From assembly GCA_033439255.1 (NCBI GenBank), contig CM065882.1:3038001-3102000 (forward strand): a stretch of DNA of 64,000 nt. Reading direction: 5' to 3'. The stretch is from Hericium rajendrae. Its lineage: Eukaryota > Basidiomycota > Agaricomycetes > Russulales > Hericiaceae. How positions within the stretch are numbered: the first letter of the stretch is position 1; every line of letters begins with the position of its first letter. Position numbers and translations under genes: made by a program. Positions 55,654 through 64,000 of this stretch are shown piece after piece. The notes under the pieces were generated by a model that made no database searches, was not told where the DNA came from, and saw nothing but the letters and a program-made list of their open reading frames with translations.

Positions 55654-55745
55654 CGACGGCGTTGTCGAGGAGAGTGGGATGAGGCAGGCTCGTGGGTGTA
55701 GGCGAGGGTTGTCAAAGGCGAGCGGGGGTCTGCGAGACGACACAC

Positions 55746-55776
55746 GAGTATCGCTCGTTGGCAACGAGCGATACTC
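55746..55776 (+). other. Conserved hairpin of CATC copy A
   Basis: Arms GAGTATCGCTCGTT and AACGAGCGATACTC around a GGC loop. It is followed by ATTTGATTAGCAC, sharing the TTAGCAC box with copies B and C. Confidence 0.9.
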
Positions 55777-56224
55777 ATTTGATTAGCACAAAAAGACAAA
55801 AAAAGACACGTATTTACTTACCTAGATCCCCTCAACTCCTGCGAGCCCTTCTGACCGTTGACTGACGTCTTATCTTGCGTGTGGAGAGAGAGAAGAGGGA
55901 CAAAGGGAGACAAAGGGAGAGGTGGAGATTGGGTGGAGTGAGTACTGGACGAAGACAAGTCGCGCGTCGAGTGCAGCCACAGCACTCGACTCGCGCGGCT
56001 GGCAATTTCGAGTTTAACAAATCAAATCAAACTTTTTAAAATACGAGAAAAACGAAGCACGTATAAATTCGTCAGTTGTACACGATGAATGAGCTAGGTA
56101 GGTATCTACTGTACGGTAACTCCTTCAGCAACCAACCTAATTTACTGAAATCTAAATCAGTAGCCTCTGCCGCGGCATCCAGCAACCGCCGGCCAGTCAT
56201 AATTCGGGCTCCGACGCACTCACG

Positions 56225-56233
56225 TATATAAGG
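56225..56233 (+). promoter_or_regulatory. Putative promoter of CATC copy A
   Basis: TATATAAGG in the context CGTATATAAGGC..GCGCGACGCGCGTC. Copy B keeps the same CGTATATAAGGC and GCGCGACGCGC. About 170-190 bases downstream both copies keep CGCTTTTT followed by TTTGGTAAGT, a strong donor-like sequence (56405-56425 here). This points to a spliced transcript running to the right end; no coding frame follows. Confidence 0.55.
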
Positions 56234-57513
56234 CATGCGCGACGCGCGTCCTCTCTCTCTTCCCTACCACTACCATCTTCCGTCTTCCGTCATTTGCTTC
56301 TCTCCCTCTCTTCAACTTTCTTTGTTCGGTCAGTTCTTATGTTGTTATATTGTTAACTAATACTTATGCTCATGTATTATCTTCATAGACTTTGAATATT
56401 TTCGCTTTTTCTTCTCTTTGGTAAGTCTTATCTATTATGTTCTTTCTTTTTATTGTTTACTTACAATAAGTTGTTGTTGACTTTAGGTTTTATTTTCGCT
56501 TTTTATTGTCTTTTGAGGGAAGTCTCATTATATTATGTCTTTTGTCTGATATAGCTTGACTTATACTTGTAAATATGTATAGGCTTGTTAATTCTGTAGT
56601 ATAATGTAGTACTCTTTTGTATATTAGTATATCTAATGAATTATACTGTCTTTGAAAATTTCGATGTTTTGTTGATCTGAGAATTGTGTAAAAATTTGTT
56701 TGTAGTCTGATTGTAGATTTGATAGTATAAATAGCTTTCATTGCTTTTATAGATGTGTCAAGTCTATCTTATGGACATAGCTTATATTAATGGTATAGCT
56801 TCCATAGCTTCCATAGCTATATGTTCTATGATAGCTGCATAGTCAGCTATGATAGCTATGATAGCACTTCATAGCATTCCCTTTGAGCTCTATAGCACTA
56901 TATAGCATCTCTCCTTGGCTATATAGGCTATGGAGTAAAGGGCAATGCTATGGCCCTAGGAACTCTATATAACTCTGATAGGGCTATGTAGCATCTCTAC
57001 ATTTCCCTGATGAACTCGTGCCCCACTTGGAGTTCTTCAATGAACTGCCATCGTGCTCTTGCCCTTCGGGGTTACACGAGCGTTGACGACGGAAGCATGG
57101 CAATGCTAGAAGTCAGCGTGAGTCCACCTGTCTGTGCTCTCTCTGTGCGCTTACTATACGTACGATACATGAGGCTCTGTCAAGGCTCGTGTCCTTGCTT
57201 CACCCTCTACTGTAGTAGGCAAGCGTCGGGAAGCCGGCGTGATGCTATAAGGGATGTGAACGGTTGGCTATTGCCCTTAAGTGGGAATAGTTTTGGTGTC
57301 CCAATCCTGAGGGAGGTAGTCAATCCACCCAGGAGCACCTGTACAACTGCGCATCTCATACCTTACAAGTACTATAAGCGCACATGGACACAGATGGGAC
57401 AGGATCTTATGATCCTGGCTAGAGATACAGCACATGGGGTTGGCGTCGCCTTGAACTTCTTAAAGAACCTGGGTCTGACCGCTCCTCAACCCAGATATTC
57501 GCCTACACACACT

Positions 57514-59340
57514 ATGACCGACATACTCCCCTGCGGATTCGTTCATTTGAATGGCTCCAACTACCAGTCCTGGGCTCCGGCTATGACTGACTTCTTCCAG
57601 ACCAAGCGTCTGTGGAAGTACGTTGGCAAGACCGTTACTTGTCCTACACCCAAGGATCCCAAAGCTCCAACTGCCGAGGAGACGACTGCTATAGATGACT
57701 TCAATGAGGATAACGAGCAAGCACTCGGTTATTTGAAGATGGCTTGTGTCCCTACCATCCGTGACCTGATAAAGGAGAAGCTATATGCTGAGACGGCTTG
57801 GAATGAACTTAAAAACCTCTACAATAAAACGGACAACCGCCAGGCCTTCACTCTCTTCGACCTCTATCTCTCTCGTCGCTTTACTGAATCGGAGAAGATG
57901 CAGGACCAGATCAACTCCTTTAACCAGGAGTATGACGTCCTCAAGAATGCCGGTTGGAAGATTGACGATCTTCAGCATGGCTACTTCCTCCTTAAAGCCT
58001 CCCTCCTTCCTACAAGAACTTCTTTGAGGTCACCCTTAATTCCTATGCCGACCTCTCCAAAGCTACATCTCAGGACTTCATCACCAGAATCCTCGCTCAG
58101 GAAGCTGGAAAGAAGGCAGATGCAGTTGTCGCTCAGGTTAATAACCAGACCGCCTCTTCGTCTAAGAAACCACAGACGAAGAAGAAAGGCAAGTGTCACT
58201 ACTGTCAAAAGTTGGGGCACTTTGAGTCAGACTGTAGGAAGAAGCAGGCAGACCAGAAAAAGAAAGGTGATGGTGGAGGGACTAGTAGTAAACCCTCTGT
58301 AAATGCGATGGTCTCAGACGTCGCAGCACCTACCAATGCTATCGCTGTTTCCTGGTACCTGGAGTCAGATAAGAGCCGCTGGATGTTGGACAGTGGTTGT
58401 TCCCATCATATCACACATACCCGTTCAGACTTTGACCATTATGAACCTATGCAAAGTCCTGGCCATATCTCGGTCGGCGACAGCACTGCTAGGAAGATGC
58501 CTTACTTTGGTACTGGCACGGTCAAGGGTTGGACGGATGTGGAGGGAAAGCGTGTTGCGGTTACGCTTAGCAATGTGCTTTATGCACCTAAAGCTACACA
58601 CCGATACATATCGGTGCCTACACTGTTGAACCAGAAGTTTGATGTACTTCTACGGGGTTCTTCAGGAGTGTGTACAATAGAACACGATGGCATTACCTAT
58701 GGGATTGGCAAAAAGTTAGACAGTTTTCACTGGCTGCTACTTGAGCCTACTCCTACGGTTAACGCGGCAGTTAAGGATGCAGTCTCGGTGGACACTGCTC
58801 ATGCACGCTTCGCTCATATGTCATATGGTGCTCTGAAGCGACTCATTCCTGGAGTCGTGAAAGGCATCATGATTGACCAATCCACAGTGGCTACTATGCC
58901 CTGTCACGGATGTGAGCTTGGCAAGAGCACTCGCCAGACATACCCTACTTCGGAGAAGCATGCTACACGGTTGCTAGGCAAAGTTCATTCAGACCTAGTC
59001 GGACCGATGCACATTCAATCTATCCAAGGATTTTCATACGTTGCTACGTTCCTCGACGACTTCAGCAGTAGAGGAGTCGTCATGTTCCTCAAACGGAAGT
59101 CTGATTTCACTCAGGCTTTCGAGTCATATTTGGCCAGAGCTGAGAAGGAGACTAGCCAAAAGCTGTTGATCTTTCACTCTGACTGAGGGGGGGAATATAT
59201 GAACACAATCCTGGATAAGCACTTCAAAGAATTGGGTATCACGCACCATAAAACTATGCCGTATACGCCTCAGCAGAACGGATGTGCGGAGCGCTGGAAC
59301 CGTACCTTTATGGAGAAAGCCCTGTCTATGTTACACCATG
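57514..59340 (+). pseudogene. Copia Gag, protease and integrase (broken)
   Basis: Gag starts MTDILPCGFVHLNGSNYQSW, with a UBN2-like capsid region (NELKNLYNKTDNRQAFTLFDLYLSR). A frame break near 58015 separates it from SYKNFFEVTLNSYADLSK and the zinc knuckle CHYCQKLGHFESDC (about 58194-58235). The protease has WMLDSGCSHHIT, then the GAG-pre-integrase domain (HARFAHMSYGALKRL), then integrase KVHSDLVGPM and ATFLDDFS. At 59184-59186 a TGA replaces the Arg codon expected after FHSD; a C-to-T change would produce it. The frame continues GGEYMNTILDKHFKELG and TPQQNGCAERWNRTF until copy B at 59341. Confidence 0.8.
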
Positions 59341-59872
59341 CATCTGAAAAATTTGCCAGTGGTACATAGCTCTATAAAGTCTACATAGATCTCCTAGCTT
59401 CATAGTATCGCCCTTTATTGTATAGCCCACATAGCCAAAGGGTGATGCTATGTAGTGCTATGAGGCTCAAAGGTGATGCTATGGAGTGCTATAGAGTGCT
59501 ATCATAGCTATGAGAGCTGACTATGTAGCTATGATAGTATGACTAGCTATCAAAGCTATCAGTATCTATCAAAGCTATAAGGCTTATGTGTCTTACATAT
59601 CCTATATTCAATATGTGTCTCACATAACCTATGTATAATATATGTGAGACATATCCTACATTCAATATGTGTCTCATATATCTTATATTAAATATGTAGA
59701 CCTGATATACATATTAAAGCAATAAAATTTATTAGAACTTTAAATCTTTTCTACAATCATATCAAAATTAATAACATATGATCACACAGATTTATAATAT
59801 TTCAAAGCATCAAGATTATATTGATATCACAAACACTACTACTAACTAAAAAGTGACAATATAAGTAAGAAA

Positions 59873-60010
59873 ATAAAAAGATAAGATAAGATAATACAAG
59901 AAGATAAGATAAGATAATACAGTATGATAAGAAGATATGATAAGATAAGATAAGTAAAAGGACATAAGATAAGAGAATATAAGAAACTAAGTAAGAAAAG
60001 ATAAGAAAAC
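59873..60010 (+). repeat. GATAAG-rich simple repeat in copy B
   Basis: About 15 spaced copies of (A)GATAAG within 140 bases. These are also consensus GATA-factor sites on this strand, but simple-sequence expansion is the more economical reading. Confidence 0.8.
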
Positions 60011-60297
60011 ATGAGTCTTAGAAGATAAAGATAACATATAAGAACTTACCAAAGTAACAAAAAGCGAAATGTAAGAAACTAACTTGAAGACATTAGTATT
60101 AGTATAAGCAATAAGAGACCAACAATTAAAACATTACCTTAAAGACAGCAACAACAAGCAAGAAACAACGAGCAAGTAGAAAACAACGACGAGCAAGCAA
60201 AAAACAATGACAAGCAAGCAAACGACGTCGACGAAGGCATCGACGTGGCAAGAGATAGTGAGAGTTAAAGAGCAAGAGGCAGTGCGCGTCGCGCGAG

Positions 60298-60306
60298 CCT
60301 TATATA
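60298..60306 (-). promoter_or_regulatory. Putative promoter of CATC copy B
   Basis: Reverse complement reads CGTATATAAGGCTCGCGCGACGCGC, matching copy A in sequence and position. A conserved donor-like TTTGGTAAGT lies downstream on this strand near 60045-60055. Confidence 0.55.
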
Positions 60307-60737
60307 CGAATCCCGGGCGGAGCCGGGATTCGTGGCTGTCGGGTGCTTGCCGAGCATCGCGTCAGAGACTGGGGCCAGACTCCACTAAATGGCCTTGGCT
60401 CTCTGTGAGCTTGATGTATAGTAGATACTTACAATGCTCATTCATTCGAATTGTATTTACAATTTATGGCTCTACTGTTTTTTTCTAAATTTGTGTGATT
60501 TTTCTTGATTTGTGGTGATTCGAGAAACGTAGCTTCGCTCATTCGGTGGCTGAAGCACTGAGACGCGCGTCGAAGTTCGTCTCTCGCTGTCTCCACCACA
60601 TCCACTCTCCACTCTCCTCCCTCCACCCTCCTACTCTCCCTCTAACTCGTCAAACCGCATGCAGGAGGGACTCAGGCGGATGCAGAGGGTCTCAAAGGTG
60701 AGTAAAGAATACTTTTATTTCGTTTATTCGTGCTAAC

Positions 60738-60773
60738 GTCGAGAGTATCGCTCGTTCGAGCGATACTCTCGAC
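60738..60773 (-). other. Conserved hairpin of CATC copy B
   Basis: Perfect palindrome with 17-bp arms (GTCGAGAGTATCGCTCG) and a TT loop, next to GTTAGCAC read on the minus strand. Confidence 0.9.
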
Positions 60774-61189
60774 TTCTTTCGTCCTCCCGCGCCCTCACTC
60801 CCCCTCGCCTCCGACTGCCGCCCCTCCCGCATCACCTTGCCCTCCACCGACCTCGCCGCCTTGCCGTCATGTCGCTAGCGCCCGGCGCGCCACCTCCAAT
60901 GGTCACGATCAGCGGAGTGCGCCCGATCGTCCACGACCCGGGACGGGCATGCCAGCACATGCACGTCGTGCATGGCCCTCTCCATCCGCACGACCATCTA
61001 CGCCATCGCGCCCAGGCCCGCTGCCCCCGACGCTTCGCGCACGCCTCCCCGCGTGCTTCGCATCTCCCGCATGCAGGTTGCAGTGTCGCGCACGGGCCCG
61101 CCGCCGCCGACGCCTCGTGCGGGTCCCTCGTGCCTCGTGCGCGTCACCCTCACCTCGCGCCCATCACCCTCGCCTCGTGCCCCTCGCCC

Positions 61190-61530
61190 TCGCCTCGTGC
61201 GCGTCGCCCTTGCCTCGCGTGTGTCGCCCTCGCCCTCGCCCTCGCGCACGTTGCCGTCACCCTCGCGCATGTTGCCGTCACCCTCGTGCACGTCGTCCGT
61301 GCCTCGCGCACGTCGTCTGCACCTCGCGCACATCCTCCGCACCACGCGCATGTCCTCCGCACCATGCGCACATCCTCCGCGCCATGCAAACGTCCTCCGC
61401 ACCATGCGAACGTCCTCCGCGTTTCGCGCACCTTCCACACGCCTCGCGAACCGTCCCCGCACCTCACGAACCATCCCCGCGCCTCGCGAACCGTCCCCGC
61501 GCCATGCGTACGAACCCCGCATTCCGCATC
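61190..61530 (-). repeat. Minisatellites in the GC-rich core of copy B
   Basis: Several short tandem families on the plus strand: CCTCGCGCACGTTGCCGTCA twice, then units like CCTCCGCACCATGCGCACAT about six times, then CGCGAACCGTCCCCGCGCCT about four times, all imperfect. Confidence 0.8.
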
Positions 61531-62072
61531 TCCCGCACGCAGGCTTGCTGCATAATGCAGGCCCGCCCTATCGTGCACGGGCCTCACAGCATGCGACTCT
61601 CGCGCACGGGTCCCGGGCTTCGCGTGCACCATTGCACCTCGCGTGCAGTGTCGTGCATATCAGTCGTGCCCTTACGCGTGCACGCCTTGTCACACCTCGC
61701 AGGCATACATGTAACTTAGTGTATTTGATTGTCGTAGTAGTTAAATATAATTTAATTTGACCTGTTTTGAGTATAGTATCAATATCATAGACTCTACATT
61801 AACTGTAGATATTATAGCAGACTAAAGCTCTGTATGGAACATAGTATCTATAGGATACATAGAGGGAGACTAGAAATACATAAGTTACATAGCAGGCATA
61901 GTAATGTCCTATTACTATGTAATACTATGTACCCATCACCCATGACTATGATAGCTATGATAGCTACCATAGTCCTGTATAGCTGTGTGGCCCAACTACA
62001 TAGCAGCCATAGCACTATGATACCAGACATAGCATTGGCTGGCAGCTATGTAGATTTCAGATTTTTCAGATG

Positions 62073-62433
62073 TGCAGGCTTGTCTCTCGGTTTCTGGCAG
62101 CTAGCGGTTGATACAGCAGTTCACGTATACAACCGCACTCCCACTCGCGTACTAAAATGGAAGACGCCGATGGAGATTTGGGATGCTGGTCACATTCCTG
62201 ACGTCTCGTACTTCCGCGTTTTTGGCTGTAAAGCCTACGTACACATTCAGAAGGAGCATCGTCACAAGTTGGAGCCTAACTCCAAGGAAATGACGTTTGT
62301 GGGTTATGAGGATGGTTCTAAAGGTTACCGTTTCTGGAACTCTACAACCCGGTCCATTGTCTTGTCTGGCGAAGCAAGATTCGATGAGACTTCCTTCCCT
62401 TCGCGACCAACCCAGAAAGTGCCCCCCAGCACT
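62073..62433 (+). pseudogene. Copia integrase, continued
   Basis: Resumes GLSLGFWQLAVDTAVHVYNRTP directly after copy B and reads MEIWDAGHIPDVSYFRVFGCKAYVHI and MTFVGYEDGSKGYRFWN. This is the C-terminal integrase and linker typical of copia Pol. It is then cut by copy C after VPPST. Confidence 0.85.
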
Positions 62434-63179
62434 CATCTGAGAAATTAAAATTTTATATAGTCTAGTGTTCATTTATATGTCCTATCATAATGCTATGAGG
62501 TCTATCATCATCTATGTAGCTATCTTTCTCAACTATATAAGGCTATGAGGCCTATCATGGCTTATATAGCAGTAGTTAGACACTATATAGTGCTATATAT
62601 TTCTAAGAGGCAGCTATAGCTGCTATATAAATGCACTGACTTGCTATGGTCCCTATGGTCCCTATGATCCCTACAGTAAGTGAGATATGAATACTATCAT
62701 TACTATCTCAGAAGTCAATTAAGTACAAAGAAAATCAATTATATTTAATGTGGCTAATATTACAATCAAGTACACTACTAATATGAACAACGCATGCCCC
62801 ATGGACAAGGCACGCATGCGCACGAGGCGCGGCGGGCGTGCGCGGCGCGATAGTCATGCATATGGCAGCAGTCGTGCGTGGGGCGCAGTGGGCCCCGTGC
62901 GCGAGGTGCTAGGCTCATGCGCGAGGCGCGGCGGCCATGCGCGAGGCGCGGGAGGCGCAGTGGCCATGCGGATGGCGAATCCATACGCCAGGTGCGGCGC
63001 GGCGGGTGTGCGCGAGGCATCGGGCCCGTGCGCGAGGTGCGGCGGGCGCGGCGAGCCGGCGCGGGATGCGACGAGCGGGTGCGAAGCGTGGTGGATGCGC
63101 GGCGAGGTACGCGAGGTACGACGGGCGTCGCTGGGCGTGAGGCGTCGCTGGGCATCGGGCTGCCGCGGGCTCGTGCGCG

Positions 63180-63420
63180 ACGTGTGGCGAGTGTGGTGGA
63201 GACATGGCGGGCGTGGTGGTGGCGTGGCGGGCATGGTGGCGGCGTGAGGGGCGTGGTGGTGGCGTGACGGACGTGGTGGTGGCGTGGTGGGCGTGGTGAC
63301 AGCGTGGCGGGCGTGGAGAGGCGTGGCGGACATGGGCGAAGGGCGGCGAGCGTGGCGGAGACTGGCGGAGACGTGACGAGACGTGGCGGACGTGGGGAGG
63401 CGTGGCGGACGTGGGCGAGG
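63180..63420 (+). repeat. Minisatellite in the GC-rich core of copy C
   Basis: Imperfect tandem words GGCGTGGTGGTGGCGTG(A/G) and GTGGCGGACGTGG repeated about ten times. The unit differs from those in copies A and B. Confidence 0.8.
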
Positions 63421-63830
63421 GGCAGCGAGCGTGCGCGCGGGGCAGCGAGCGTGCGCGCGGGTCTGCGAGCATGCGCGGGATGCTGCGCTGCCACAGGCCC
63501 GTACGCGAGTACGGCGGGCATCCGCAGGGCGTTGGCTCGTGCGTGAGGTACGGGGCCCGCCTGCGAGCACGCCTCACACGGCCATGCACGACGTGCGCTG
63601 GCGTGCGCAGCACGGCGGGGTTGCGCGCAGCGCCTGGGCCCGTGCGCGAGACGAGGAGGCAGCGAACGGCGTGCCTGGCCCACGCACGAGGCGACAGGCC
63701 GCCGGTGCGTCGTGCGGTGGTGTGTGTGACGGCGGAGTCCGGGGTGGTCGACGTGGTATGGCGGCGGAGTCGGGGGTGGGTCGACGGGGGACAGGCGGCG
63801 GCGGAAGGCGAGTGGACGGGAGGAGAGCGA

Positions 63831-63856
63831 GAGTATCGCTCGAATGAGCGATACTC
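63831..63856 (+). other. Conserved hairpin of CATC copy C
   Basis: Arms GAGTATCGCTC and GAGCGATACTC around a GAAT loop, followed by CCTAAGTTAGCAC. Confidence 0.9.
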
Positions 63857-64000
63857 CCTAAGTTAGCACGAAGAAACAATAGAAAAGTTCTTTTTACTCA
63901 CCTGACGGGCCCTCATCATCCTGTTATCCTCCTTCGCTGTTCGCTTTGATGGGAGAGGACGGAGGGAGGGGAGCAGGAGAGGGAGGGGAGTGGTGGTGGG

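Larger units (their letters stand above)
34928..57012 (+). mobile_element. CATC element copy A (unrecognised TIR element, split by E1/E2)
   Basis: Left end CATCAGGGAAAT at 34928 and right end ATTTCCCTGATG at 57012 are perfect 12-bp terminal inverted repeats, flanked by AA on both sides (34926-34927, 57013-57014). Without the LTR element inserted at 35743-55149 the copy is about 2.67 kb, close to the 2732 bp of copy B. Layout: CTATGA-rich left arm (34940-35200), GC-rich core (35280-35742 and 55150-55740), hairpin 55746-55776, a TTAGCAC box, a GAGAGA-rich stretch, TATATAAGG at 56225, AT-rich segment, CTATAG-rich right arm (56760-57000). No convincing open frame is present; frames in the GC-rich core are low-complexity artefacts. 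The 2-bp duplication and CA-type termini recall CACTA/Mirage-like transposons, but this is inference. Confidence 0.8.
59341..62072 (-). mobile_element. CATC element copy B (complete, 2732 bp, reversed)
   Basis: Ends CATCTGAAAAAT (59341) and ATTTTTCAGATG (62072) are perfect 12-bp inverted repeats. TG flanks both ends (59339-59340, 62073-62074), and removing the element plus one TG restores the copia integrase frame. Compared with A and C it lies in reverse: CTATAG-rich end 59357-59600, AT-rich stretch, TATATAAGG (reverse) at 60298-60306, hairpin 60738-60773, GC-rich core 60780-61690, CTATG-rich end 61790-62040. Open frames in the core (for example 60730-61719) exist on several strands and frames and are Arg/Pro/Ser/Ala-rich low complexity, so I do not call them genes. 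Confidence 0.9.
34560..62433 (+). mobile_element. Ty1/copia retrotransposon, inactive, interrupted by later insertions
   Basis: Outer layer of the nest. Pieces in order: LTR and leader 34560-34927; leader and gag to integrase 57013-59340; integrase continuation 62073-62433. Copy A of the CATC element separates the first two pieces and copy B the second and third; removing them with one copy of each 2-bp target duplication restores collinearity. At the B site the codons rejoin as LHHAGLSLGFWQ. Copy C begins at 62434, so reverse transcriptase, RNase H and the 3' LTR lie beyond the window or are lost. A TGA replaces the expected Arg codon after FHSD in the integrase, and there is a frame break near 58015, so the element is dead. 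Confidence 0.8.
62434..64000 (+). mobile_element. CATC element copy C (left part, runs off the window)
   Basis: Starts CATCTGAGAAAT at 62434 after the copia sequence CCCAGCACT. The left arm is homologous to copy A over more than 200 bases (CCTATCA..TGCTATGAGGTCTAT, GCTATGGTCCCTATGG). The GC-rich core is 62780-63830, the hairpin 63831-63856, then AAGTTAGCACG and the TACTCACCTG stretch seen in A and B. If it is as long as B the right end should lie near 65.2 kb with a CT target duplication. Confidence 0.85.

Noticed and set aside
55740-55800. Helitron 3' end (hairpin followed by a short CTRR-type end)
   Set aside because: The hairpin is internal to elements with clear inverted termini and 2-bp target duplications, which Helitrons lack; no CTRR end is shared by the three copies.
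57010-57513. N-terminal extension of the copia Gag frame from 57010
   Set aside because: The stretch is leader sequence joined to the end of CATC copy A; the conserved Gag start MTDILPCGF is at 57514.
59873-60010. GATA-factor enhancer cluster
   Set aside because: The motif spacing is that of a drifting simple repeat, and copy A has no equivalent.
60730-63850. Long open frames on several strands and frames, rich in Arg, Ala, Pro, Ser and His
   Set aside because: They overlap one another in the GC-rich minisatellite cores, are not shared between CATC copies A, B and C, and owe their length to the lack of AT-rich stop codons.
1-64000. tRNA genes, CRISPR arrays or prokaryotic-type systems
   Set aside because: No cloverleaf with A/B boxes was recognised by eye, no evenly spaced direct repeats with unique spacers, and gene structure is eukaryotic throughout. 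A tRNAscan run would be needed to exclude a tRNA gene formally.

Overview
The window comes from a filamentous basidiomycete, most likely an Agaricomycete. Genes are split by many 50-60 bp GT-AG introns, and the proteins present are typical of that group: paired aquaporins, a Bub1/Mad3 checkpoint kinase, a DH-PH-CNH RhoGEF, Ataxin-2/Pbp1 and Sqt1/AAMP. There is no prokaryotic gene organisation, and I recognised no tRNA or rRNA gene.

The left half (1-34.5 kb) is ordinary euchromatin. In order it holds a paraoxonase/arylesterase-like protein (-), an MDR-family oxidoreductase (+), a tandem duplication of about 3 kb carrying two aquaporin genes (-) and a small linked gene that is intact in one copy and broken in the other, Ataxin-2/Pbp1 (+), Bub1/MadBub (-), a serine/proline-rich protein (-), a RhoGEF (+), a 5'-truncated secreted beta-propeller gene (-), Sqt1/AAMP (-), an 822-bp element made of two 334-bp inverted arms, and a broken RTA1-like gene. 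Several conserved genes between 17 and 32 kb carry single-base frame breaks, many in short homopolymers. This looks more like base-level assembly error than simultaneous loss of essential genes, but the sequence alone cannot settle it.

The right half (34.5-64 kb) is one transposon nest. An old, inactivated Ty1/copia retrotransposon is the outer layer (about 34.56 kb to at least 62.43 kb). Three copies of a non-coding element of about 2.7 kb, which I do not recognise, have landed in it. Each begins with CATC(A/T)G(A/G)(A/G)AAAT, and the two complete copies have perfect 12-bp terminal inverted repeats and 2-bp target duplications (AA and TG). Copy A spans 34928-57012, copy B is 59341-62072 (reversed), and copy C starts at 62434 and runs off the window. 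Each has CTATAG/CTATGA-rich ends, a very GC-rich minisatellite core and a perfect hairpin with GAGTATCGCTC arms. A and B also share a TATATAAGG promoter-like site and a conserved GGTAAGT donor-like site. Copy A was then split by a gag-only LTR element (E1, 35743-55149, 821-bp LTRs), whose right LTR was in turn split by a young autonomous Ty3/gypsy element (E2, 40441-54654). E2 has nearly identical 2.26-kb LTRs, each encoding an unrecognised open frame.

The gene neighbourhoods show no shared pathway, so the host genes are best read singly. The transposon layers can be ordered in time by nesting: copia, then the CATC elements, then E1, then E2.
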